In this document: positions 34,865-41,221 of the stretch, one piece after another | Layout: the number at the start of each line of letters is the position of its first letter | Position numbering within the stretch: position 1 is the first letter of the stretch | Origin: an uncultured Clostridia bacterium | GTDB taxonomy: Bacteria; Bacillota; Clostridia; TANB77; CAG-508 | Reading direction: 5' to 3' | Assembly (NCBI GenBank): GCA_947594845.1 | Contig: CANQEI010000012.1 | Span: forward strand, 1-41,221 | DNA length: 41,221 nt | The notes under the pieces: model-generated | What the model saw: only the letters and a program-made list of their open reading frames with translations | Databases searched by the model: none | What the model was told of the DNA's origin: nothing | Made by a program: the position numbers and the translations under genes

Positions 34865-34871
34865 ATTTTTC

Positions 34872-36086
34872 CTACCCTATATATTTTTTAAACATATTAT
34901 ATGCTTTATTTAAGCCTTTTACTAAATTATCTACATCTTCTTTTGTATTGTAAATATAAAAACTTGCTCTACAAGTTGAATCTATCCCTAATGATCTCAT
35001 AAGTGGTTGAGCACAATGATTTCCTGAACGAACGCAAACTCCTTCTGAATCTAAAATGCTTGCAACATCATGTGGATGAACTCCATTTATATTAAATGAA
35101 ATTACTCCAGAATGATTTTTCTCATTTTTGGTTAAGTATAAAGTTAAATAATCTAGCTTTGATAATTCTTGTCTCGCATATGTTAACACTTCGTTTTCAA
35201 TTTCATGTATTTTATCATATCCCAAGTTTTGCAAATAATCTATGGCAGCTCCTAGTCCTATTACTCCTTCTACATTTTGAGTTCCCGCCTCAAATTTATT
35301 TGGCAATGGTGCAAATGTTGTGTCCTGTTCATATACATATTCTATCATATCTCCACCCATTAAGAATGGTGTCATATTATTTAATAGTTGTTTTTTTCCA
35401 TATAAAACTCCTATTCCTAATGGAGCCAACATTTTATGTCCTGAAAATACTAAGAAATCTGCATCTAATTTTTGAACATCTATTTTCATATGTGGTATGC
35501 TTTGTGATGCATCAACAATTACTACAGCTCCATGCTTATGTGCACACTTGATTATTTTTTCTATATTATTAATAGTTCCTAAAACATTTGAAACATGTGT
35601 AATTCCAACGATTTTAGTTTTATCCGTTATTTTATTTTCTATTTCTTCATCTGGTATTTCATAGTTTTCATTTATATACATGTATTTTAATTTACTCTCA
35701 GTTTTCTTGGCAACTTTTTGCCAAGAAACTAAATTAGAATGGTGTTCCATTATAGATATTACTATTTCATCATCTTTTTTTAAGTTATCTAACCCATATG
35801 AATATGCTAATAAATTTAAGCTTTCTGTGGCATTTTTTGAAAATATTATCTCTTCTCTGTTTTGTGCATTTATGAATTCGGCAATTTTTGTTCTAGTATT
35901 TTCATATGCTTCAGTTGCTTCGATACTTAAAGAATAAGCTCCTCTATGAGGATTTGCATTGTACTTTTTATAGTATTCTTCAATCGCATTTATTACCTTT
36001 AATGGTTTTTGTGTAGTAGCTCCACTGTCTAAATATGATATTTTTCTATTTTCTAAAATTGGAAAGTCTTTTTTAATTTCAAGCAT
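34872..36086 (-). CDS. sufS: SufS, cysteine desulfurase
   Basis: PLP enzyme that removes sulfur from cysteine as an enzyme persulfide. 404 aa, type II (SufS/CsdA) subgroup. The PLP lysine is in FSGHKMLAPLGIG, and EHHSNLVSW and DASQSIPH are conserved cofactor contacts. The catalytic cysteine is in RSGNHCAQPLMRSLG near residue 360. It opens with YLDSGATTQKP, the usual N-terminal motif. Position 4 of the suf genes (after the regulator: C, B, D, S). Complete. Confidence 0.97.
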   Translation of the reverse strand: MLEIKKDFPILENRKISYLDSGATTQKPLKVINAIEEYYKKYNANPHRGAYSLSIEATEAYENTRTKIAEFINAQNREEIIFSKNATESLNLLAYSYGLDNLKKDDEIVISIMEHHSNLVSWQKVAKKTESKLKYMYINENYEIPDEEIENKITDKTKIVGITHVSNVLGTINNIEKIIKCAHKHGAVVIVDASQSIPHMKIDVQKLDADFLVFSGHKMLAPLGIGVLYGKKQLLNNMTPFLMGGDMIEYVYEQDTTFAPLPNKFEAGTQNVEGVIGLGAAIDYLQNLGYDKIHEIENEVLTYARQELSKLDYLTLYLTKNEKNHSGVISFNINGVHPHDVASILDSEGVCVRSGNHCAQPLMRSLGIDSTCRASFYIYNTKEDVDNLVKGLNKAYNMFKKYIG

Positions 36087-36100
36087 TTTTTTCCCTTTCT

Positions 36101-37153
36101 TTAATCTAATCTATTATCTATTTCATATATAATTTCATTTTTTAGTTTTGCATCCTTTATGCTTTCTAATATTTTATTAAATCTTGCCTTAACAATTAAT
36201 TTCATTGCTTCTTTATAATCAAATCCTCTAGACATTATATAGAATAATTGTTTATTATCTACTTTTCCTGCTGCTGAACTGTGATTTCCCTCAACATCTT
36301 CTTCATCACATAAAAGCATTGGTAAAGCTAAAGATTTTGCAGTATCTGATAATAGCATACAAAATTCATTTTCATTTCCTTTAGATTTTTTGCTTCCTCT
36401 TTTAAAATCAATTGTTCCTTTAAACTTTTTCTTAGCTGAATCTTTTAGTGCTCCCTGAACTTCTATATTTATATTAGTTTTTTCGCCATGTAATTCTCCA
36501 ATATAATTTAAGTCAAATAATTGATTTTCTTTACCAAGATAAATACAATTTATTTTATTTTCAGAGCAATTACCTTTTAAATTTGAATAATAATTTGTAA
36601 TACTGTTCTTTCCGCCAAAATCAACTATGCAATAATTTATCTTTGCGTTTTCTTCTAATTCATTTTCTATACTTATAAAATTATTCGCATTTTCATTTAG
36701 TAAATTTACTACTGAAATATCTATACAAGAATCTTTTTTAGCAAAAACCCTAATTATTCCATTATGATACAAATTGTCTATATTATTTGATTTATATTTT
36801 ATAATTACATCTGCTTTTTTATTTTCTTCTGCTATAATTTCAATATTCTCCACTAAATTCGAATTATTTTCATCTAATTCAAATTCTAATTCTATTGGTT
36901 CTGCATAATTTTTATTAATAACTATTTTTACTTTTTTATTTGAATTAACTTTTACTTGATTTTCTAATTTATCGCCTAATCCATAAATTAGATTAGAATT
37001 AGAAACATTTTCAGAACTTAATACACTATTATTATTTATTTTGAAATTATTAAATGGCATAATTTCTTCTTGTATTTCTAATTCATCTAATTTGACATTA
37101 TTTATATTAAAATTACGAGCTGTCCTAACTGGAGTTTCATTTACAGTAATCAT
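36101..37153 (-). CDS. sufD: SufD, Fe-S assembly scaffold subunit
   Basis: Beta-helix partner of SufB in the SufBCD complex; needed for iron entry. 350 aa, slightly short for the family, mostly through the N-terminal region. The conserved C-terminal core is present: GTIDFKRGSKKSKGNENEF, PMLLCDEEDVEGNHSSAAGK (with the His found in SufD proteins) and YIMSRGFDYKEAMKLIVKA. The central part is divergent and rich in Asn/Lys, as expected in this genome. It lies 14 bp before sufS and 35 bp after sufB. Confidence 0.92.
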   Translation of the reverse strand: MITVNETPVRTARNFNINNVKLDELEIQEEIMPFNNFKINNNSVLSSENVSNSNLIYGLGDKLENQVKVNSNKKVKIVINKNYAEPIELEFELDENNSNLVENIEIIAEENKKADVIIKYKSNNIDNLYHNGIIRVFAKKDSCIDISVVNLLNENANNFISIENELEENAKINYCIVDFGGKNSITNYYSNLKGNCSENKINCIYLGKENQLFDLNYIGELHGEKTNINIEVQGALKDSAKKKFKGTIDFKRGSKKSKGNENEFCMLLSDTAKSLALPMLLCDEEDVEGNHSSAAGKVDNKQLFYIMSRGFDYKEAMKLIVKARFNKILESIKDAKLKNEIIYEIDNRLD

Positions 37154-37188
37154 TCTATTTTCCTTTCCAAATATTATTTCTTTTTTAT

Positions 37189-38589
37189 TTACCCAATCGC
37201 TCCTTCAAGTTCTAAATTAATAAGATTATTCATTTCAACAGCATACTCAACAGGTAACTCTTTAGAAATTGGATAAGCAAATCCTCTTACAATCATAGCT
37301 TTGGCATCTTCTTCTGATATTCCTCTACTCATTAAATAAAAAATTGTTTTATCACTTATCTTACCAATTTTAGCTTCATGAGAAAATTCTATTTCATCAG
37401 TTCTAATATCAGATGTTGGAATTGTATCTGATTTTGATATATCATCAAGCATTAATGATTCGCATGAAACTGAACATTTTGAATTTTTAGCATTTTCATT
37501 AACTCGTACAAGTGATCTATATGTGCAGGTTCCTCCATTTTTTGAAATAGATTTTGCATTAACAAGGCTTGAAGTATTTGGAGCATTGTGTACAACTTTA
37601 AATCCATTATCAAGATTCTGACCTTTACCTGCAAAAGAGATACCAGTAAATTCTGTTTTTGAATTTTCTCCGTTTAATATACTCATTGGATAAAGCATTG
37701 ATATTTTTGACCCAAAAGATCCAGATACCCAATCCATTTTGGCATTTTTCCCTACTATTGCTTTTTTAGTATTTAGATTTAACATGTTTTTTGACCAATT
37801 TTCAATTGTTGAGTATCTTAAATATGCATTATCTTTAACGTATAATTCAACACATCCAGCATGTAAATTAACTTTATTATATTTTGGAGCACTACATCCT
37901 TCAATAAAATGTAAGCTTGCTCCCTCGTCAACTATGATTAAAGTATGTTCAAATTGACCTGATTCAGGTGAATTAAGTCTAAAGTATGATTGTAAAGGGA
38001 TATCTACCTTTACACCTTTAGGTACATATACAAAAGATCCTCCAGACCATACAGCACCATGTAAAGCTACAAATTTATGATCATTTACTGGAACACATTT
38101 CATAAAATGTTCTTTAACTAAATCCGGATATTCTCTTACTGCTGTTTCCATATCTGTGTATATAACACCCTGTTTTATTAATTCTTCTTTCATACTATGA
38201 TAAACTACTTCTGAGTCATATTGCGCACCAACTCCTGCTAATGATGTTTTTTCTGCTTCTGGTATTCCTAATTTATCAAAAGTATCTTTTATATCTTCAG
38301 GAACATCTTCCCATGAATTACTTAATCCCGTTTTGGGTTTGACATATGTTGCAATATCATCCATGTTCAATTCAGATAAATCTGGTCCCCATGTTGGAAG
38401 TTCTAATTTATTATACACATCTAATGCTTTTAGTCTAAATTCTTTCATCCATTCAGGATCATTTTTTTGTTTTGAAATTTCTTTTATAATTTCAGGTGTT
38501 AATCCTTTTTTAATTTTGAAATCATATTCATCTTTATTTTTTATGTCATAAATATTTCTATTTATTTCTTCTATATTAGATTTTGACAT
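37189..38589 (-). CDS. sufB: SufB, Fe-S assembly scaffold subunit
   Basis: Scaffold on which the nascent Fe-S cluster forms in SufBCD. 466 aa. Conserved stretches: YDSEVVYHSMKEEL, VPVNDHKFVALHGAVWSGGSFVYVPKGV, FIEGCSAPKYNKVNLHAGCVELYV (with the conserved Cys), WVSGSFGSKISMLYPM, and near the C-terminus YLMSRGISEEDAKAMIVRGF. Complete and typical. Ribosome binding site AGAAAGGA. Second structural gene of the operon. Confidence 0.97.
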   Translation of the reverse strand: MSKSNIEEINRNIYDIKNKDEYDFKIKKGLTPEIIKEISKQKNDPEWMKEFRLKALDVYNKLELPTWGPDLSELNMDDIATYVKPKTGLSNSWEDVPEDIKDTFDKLGIPEAEKTSLAGVGAQYDSEVVYHSMKEELIKQGVIYTDMETAVREYPDLVKEHFMKCVPVNDHKFVALHGAVWSGGSFVYVPKGVKVDIPLQSYFRLNSPESGQFEHTLIIVDEGASLHFIEGCSAPKYNKVNLHAGCVELYVKDNAYLRYSTIENWSKNMLNLNTKKAIVGKNAKMDWVSGSFGSKISMLYPMSILNGENSKTEFTGISFAGKGQNLDNGFKVVHNAPNTSSLVNAKSISKNGGTCTYRSLVRVNENAKNSKCSVSCESLMLDDISKSDTIPTSDIRTDEIEFSHEAKIGKISDKTIFYLMSRGISEEDAKAMIVRGFAYPISKELPVEYAVEMNNLINLELEGAIG

Positions 38590-38613
38590 CTTTTATCCTT
38601 TCTAAGAATTATC

Positions 38614-39351
38614 TTATTTATATTGACTGTATCCATTTTCTTCTATTTCTTTTGCTAATTCTTGAGTTCCTGTTTTTACTATTCTTCCGTCTACTAATAC
38701 ATGTACATAATCTGCTTTTAAGCTACTTAAGATTTTAGTGTTATGAGTAATTATTAATACTCCATTTTCGTCATTTTTAAACATTTCTATTCCTTTAGAA
38801 ACTGTTTTTATTGCATCTACATCCAAACCTGAATCAGTTTCATCTAGTATGGCAAGTTTTGGATTTAACACTAATAATTGCAAAATTTCATTTTTCTTTT
38901 TTTCTCCTCCAGAAAAACCTACATTTAGACTTCTTTCCATATTTTTTGAATTCATATTTAATTCTTCCATATATTTTTTTAGTTCTTCTCTAAATTCAAA
39001 TATTTTTACTGGTTTTCCCGTTGATTTATTTTTTGCATATTTTAGAAAATTTGTTACAGATACGCCTGGAATTTCTTCTGGCAACTGAAATGACATAAAT
39101 ATTCCTTTTCGAGCTATTTCATCTGTTTTTAAATTAGTTATATCTTCATCACCAAATATAATTTTTCCTTTTTCTTTCTTATATTCTGGATTATTTAAAA
39201 TTGCATTTGCAGTTGTTGATTTTCCAGAACCGTTTGGTCCCATTATTACATGAATTTCGCCTTTATTTATTTTTAAATTAATTCCTTTTAAAATTTCTTT
39301 TTCCTCAGCGTTTACGTATAAGTCTTTGATTTCTAATAAATTTTCACTCAT
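38614..39351 (-). CDS. sufC: SufC, ATPase of the SufBCD complex
   Basis: Soluble ABC-type ATPase that drives conformational change in SufBD. 245 aa. Walker A is MGPNGSGKSTTANAIL near residue 36, the Q-loop is MSFQLPEEIPGV, the ABC signature is NVGFSGGEKKKNEILQLL, Walker B is LAILDETDSGLDVDAIK and the H-loop is LIITHNTKIL. It follows the DtxR-fold regulator by 18 bp, so the regulator controls its own transcript and that of the whole cluster. Confidence 0.97.
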   Translation of the reverse strand: MSENLLEIKDLYVNAEEKEILKGINLKINKGEIHVIMGPNGSGKSTTANAILNNPEYKKEKGKIIFGDEDITNLKTDEIARKGIFMSFQLPEEIPGVSVTNFLKYAKNKSTGKPVKIFEFREELKKYMEELNMNSKNMERSLNVGFSGGEKKKNEILQLLVLNPKLAILDETDSGLDVDAIKTVSKGIEMFKNDENGVLIITHNTKILSSLKADYVHVLVDGRIVKTGTQELAKEIEENGYSQYK

Positions 39352-39369
39352 GATTTATTTCCTTTCAGG

Positions 39370-39813
39370 TTAATTTATTTTTCTTCTAACACAAGATCTG
39401 CATTTTTCTTGATTTATATCATAGTTACAGTCTAAACTATTTAAATCTAGAACTTTATGAACATATTTTGCCAATTCATTTATAGTATTGTCAGATAAAT
39501 TAGATTTTATTTTCTCGGCTTCAATTTCTGCTTCTTCTGAATTTAAATTTAATACATCTTTAAAAAATAAATATACAATGTCATATGCTTCTAAAATTTT
39601 TTTTGCTAAATCTTCACCTTGTTCTGTTAAATCTATAGTTCCATATGTTTCATATATTACCAAATTATTATCTTTTAAATTGTGTAATGCTTTATTTACG
39701 CTTGGTTTACTACAATTCATTTTTTTAGCAACATCTGTAACTCTTATATTTCCATATTGTTTTTTCAGTACATACATATTTTTTAAATATTCTTCTAAAG
39801 CCTTTGATACCAT
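39370..39813 (-). CDS. DtxR-family regulator of the suf operon with degenerate metal sites and a C-terminal Cys triad
   Basis: Transcription factor, 147 aa. A winged helix (about 4-62, IRVTDVAKKMNCSKPSVNKA) precedes a dimerisation domain like MntR. Aligned by eye to B. subtilis MntR, the metal ligands are mostly gone: D8 is Glu8, E11 is Lys11, H77 is Tyr77, E102 is Lys103 and H103 is Ser104; only E99 (Glu100) remains. The tail gains C129, C138 and C141 (C-x8-C-x2-C), a pattern fit for an Fe-S cluster or zinc. The frame continues 23 codons upstream, but AAAGGAG lies 6 bp before the ATG at 39813. First gene of the suf operon; two similar sites flank its promoter. I infer that it senses Fe-S status rather than Mn or Fe. 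Confidence 0.82.
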   Translation of the reverse strand: MVSKALEEYLKNMYVLKKQYGNIRVTDVAKKMNCSKPSVNKALHNLKDNNLVIYETYGTIDLTEQGEDLAKKILEAYDIVYLFFKDVLNLNSEEAEIEAEKIKSNLSDNTINELAKYVHKVLDLNSLDCNYDINQEKCRSCVRRKIN

Positions 39814-39828
39814 AACATTCTCCTTTTT

Positions 39829-39844
39829 GTTAATCACGGTTAAC
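39829..39844. promoter_or_regulatory. Operator-like site O2 of the suf operon
   Basis: GTTAATCACGGTTAAC: dyad GTTAA-N6-TTAAC placed at the transcription start, just after the -10 box. 13 of 16 bases match site O1. Confidence 0.65.
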
Positions 39845-39873
39845 ATTATATTACTATACATATTGTTTGTCAA
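39845..39873 (-). promoter_or_regulatory. Consensus sigma-A promoter of the suf operon
   Basis: Minus strand TTGACA (39873-39868), a 17-bp spacer, TATAAT (39850-39845): perfect at all 12 positions. So strong a promoter needs repression, in line with the two flanking sites. The leader is about 30 nt. Confidence 0.85.
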
Positions 39874-39880
39874 GGTTAAC
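39865..39880. promoter_or_regulatory. Operator-like site O1 of the suf operon
   Basis: GTTTGTCAAGGTTAAC, overlapping the -35 box; same orientation as O2 and 36 bp from it, with GGTTAAC exact in both. Confidence 0.6.
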
Positions 39881-39982
39881 ATTTATTTTCTATGTATAAA
39901 TTCGATAGTTTCGTCAATAATATGTTCAGGTTATTAAGTGTAGATTTTATACTAAATTGATACCAGAAAGGAATGATATTTT

Positions 39983-40156
39983 ATGACAGATAAAGAACTT
40001 CTATATGTTGATGATGCCTTAGGGCATGAAAAATTTTTAAAAACATGTGCATGCCAAACTTCTTCTAAATTACAGGATCCACAATTATCAGAATATTTTA
40101 CTGAATTAGAGCAAACACATGAAGAGTTGCTTAATAAATTTTTAAGCTTATTATAA
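39983..40156 (+). CDS. Small CotF-like spore coat protein, 57 residues
   Basis: Short protein MTDKELLYVDDALGHEKFLK..., resembling one helical half of CotF-family coat proteins (LLxDxLxxEK pattern, here LLYVDDALGHEKFL), with a CAC motif at about 22-24 and the helix LSEYFTELEQTHEELLNKFL. AGAAAGGA is 10 bp before the ATG. It is followed 29 bp later by a second CotF-like gene with an almost identical ribosome binding region, so the two form an operon. Role in the spore coat is inferred from the family. Confidence 0.6.
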   Translation: MTDKELLYVDDALGHEKFLKTCACQTSSKLQDPQLSEYFTELEQTHEELLNKFLSLL

Positions 40157-40185
40157 TTTATTTTTTCAGAAAGGAATGAATTGTT

Positions 40186-40431
40186 ATGAACGATAAACAA
40201 TTAATGGAAAACGAATTACTAGTTATAAAAGGAGTTTGTGATTTATATCTTCATGGAACTCTTGAATCAAGTACAGCAGAAGTTCATCAAGCTTTTAAAG
40301 ATGCACTAAATATTTCTCTAGATATTCAAAATAAAATTTATAATCTAATGACTGAAAAAGGTTGGTATAAAACTGATGTTGTTGAACAAGCAAAAATTAA
40401 TAATGTAAAGCAAAAATTTTCTCAAAATTAA
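40186..40431 (+). CDS. CotF-family spore coat protein
   Basis: 81 aa. The motif YLHGTLESSTAEVHQAFKDA, then LDIQNKIYNLMTEKGWYKTD, matches the C-terminal half of the CotF family (PF07875, ending in M.xKGWY). Small, soluble and helical; expected in the spore coat and expressed in the mother cell. Second gene of the two-gene unit and followed by a terminator. I could not define a sigma-E or sigma-K promoter in 39884-39982 by eye. Confidence 0.8.
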   Translation: MNDKQLMENELLVIKGVCDLYLHGTLESSTAEVHQAFKDALNISLDIQNKIYNLMTEKGWYKTDVVEQAKINNVKQKFSQN

Positions 40432-40434
40432 AAA

Positions 40435-40462
40435 TTAAAAGAAGGTTTTTGCCTTCTTTTAA
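40435..40462 (+). terminator. Rho-independent terminator of the CotF-like genes
   Basis: TTAAAAGAAGG, loop TTTTTG, CCTTCTTTTAA; the T tract is inside and after the stem. It may also help stop minus-strand transcripts from the HD-domain gene ending at 40523. Confidence 0.75.
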
Positions 40463-40522
40463 TCTATTATTCTATTAATATTTTTATTCCGAAAACATTA
40501 TGTTTATAACTTTTAACATATT

Positions 40523-41092
40523 CTAAAAATTTTCTTCTACATATTTATTTATATTAGATTCATCTACTCTCATTGCTAATATTGTTTTTTCTAATAATTC
40601 ATCTAAAGACCAACCAAGATTTTCTGCTCCTTTAATTATAATATCTCTTGAGCAACCTGCTGCAAATTTTTTGTCTTTAAATTTTTTCTTTAAACTAGAC
40701 AATTCCATATCTTGAACACTTTTAGATGGACGCATTTTTGCTGCAGCCCATACTAGGCCTGTTAATTCATCTGTAGCAAATAATATTTTTTCCATTTTTT
40801 CTTCTGGCTTTATGTCAGAGCAAATACCATATCCATGACTGCAAATTGAATGTATAATTTTTTCATCAACGCCATTTTCTTTTAATAATTCAACACATTT
40901 TTTGCAATGTTCTTCAGGATATAATTCAAAGTCTATATCATGCAGTAAACCTATATTTCCCCAATATTCTTCATCTTCTCCTTCTTGTCTTGCAAAATAT
41001 CTCATTACACCTTCTACTGTTAATGCATGTCTTATATGAAATTCTTCTTTATTATATTTCTTTAATATTTTAAAAGCTTCTTCTCTATTCAT
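40523..41092 (-). CDS. HD-domain hydrolase of unknown substrate
   Basis: 189 aa, cytoplasmic HD-superfamily metal-dependent phosphohydrolase. Metal ligands visible: H22 in IRHALTVEG, H51-D52 in LLHDIDFE, a His in CSHGYG and an Asp in ATDELTG. The family occurs widely in anaerobic Clostridia, usually as stand-alone proteins; the substrate (nucleotide or other phosphate ester) is not known. The ribosome binding site is AGAAAGGA. Single gene, convergent with the CotF-like genes. Confidence 0.75.
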   Translation of the reverse strand: MNREEAFKILKKYNKEEFHIRHALTVEGVMRYFARQEGEDEEYWGNIGLLHDIDFELYPEEHCKKCVELLKENGVDEKIIHSICSHGYGICSDIKPEEKMEKILFATDELTGLVWAAAKMRPSKSVQDMELSSLKKKFKDKKFAAGCSRDIIIKGAENLGWSLDELLEKTILAMRVDESNINKYVEENF

Positions 41093-41154
41093 TTTTTATT
41101 CCTTTCTAATTAGTATTCTACATATGGAAGATTTTATCACAAATTAATAAATAT

Positions 41155-41221
41155 CCACCCGTAAAACGGGTGGTATTTCTTTTCCCCTATAAGGGGACGT
41201 TACTGGCAACCCCCATTTGGG
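41155..41221. mobile_element. Hairpin-rich end, probably of an IS200/IS605-type element continuing past the window
   Basis: Two GC-rich hairpins, and the start of a third, follow each other at the edge: CCACCCG-taaaa-CGGGTGG (41155-41173), CCCC-tataa-GGGG (41084+100 to 41196, i.e. 41184-41196) and CCCCCATTTGGG (41210-41221, cut). Sub-terminal perfect hairpins of this kind are typical of IS200/IS605 ends, where they are bound by the transposase, and of the reRNA/omega-RNA that accompanies tnpB. Only about 70 bp are visible and no coding frame, so the element type and its direction are inferred. Confidence 0.45.

Overview
The window is a low-GC (hand-counted native lines about 28-32% G+C) stretch of a Gram-positive, probably spore-forming anaerobe of the Clostridia. 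This rests on strong AGGAGG-type ribosome binding sites, consensus sigma-A promoters, short operons with T-rich terminators, a SUF-only iron-sulfur system in the sufCBDSU order, a YtvI-type sporulation membrane protein, two CotF-like spore coat proteins and a CpsBCD/Ywq phosphoregulatory module. No rRNA or tRNA gene was seen. The species cannot be named from the sequence alone.

Layout. 1-5.3 kb (all minus): the 5'-proximal part of larC (cut by the window edge), a dNTP triphosphohydrolase, an unrecognised HELAH metallopeptidase-like protein, and an MqsR-like toxin with a zinc-ribbon/HTH/Panacea antitoxin behind a promoter whose start region carries a palindrome. 5.4-17.5 kb: secA, a small anchored DUF1980-like protein, ytvI, a foreign-looking four-helix membrane protein, a Tyr/Asn-rich small protein, murD, a cytidylate-kinase-like gene, a 25-residue peptide gene, an alpha-solenoid protein of about nine repeats and uvrA. 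17.5-23.7 kb: an island between uvrA and uvrB that holds a repeat element bounded by 23-bp inverted repeats, a solitary higher-GC purC-like gene, and two paralogous HipA-like kinases flanking a small partner gene, the last three being in the uvrB transcription unit. 23.8-30.6 kb: an SH3/VanX-like peptidase, a cadherin-like surface protein with the CpsB-CpsD-CpsC capsule regulators, an acyl-ACP thioesterase, signal peptidase I and an initiating sugar transferase. 30.7-33.3 kb: a copper ATPase with a CsoR-type promoter and a CopZ-like C-terminal domain that has its own ribosome binding site. 33.3-39.9 kb: a seven-gene operon, DtxR-fold regulator-sufC-sufB-sufD-sufS-sufU-mnmA. 40-41.2 kb: two CotF-like genes, an HD-domain protein and hairpin-rich DNA that looks like an IS200/IS605-type end.

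The genes work together in a few clear modules. The suf operon builds Fe-S clusters and shares its cysteine desulfurase with the tRNA thiolase MnmA. Its first gene is a DtxR-family regulator that has lost most of the metal ligands of MntR and gained a C-terminal cysteine triad, and two matching operator-like sites flank its own consensus promoter. This is the best candidate for an undescribed control system in the window. The next best are the kinase-partner-kinase cassette that splits uvrB from uvrA and the nested copZ start inside copA.
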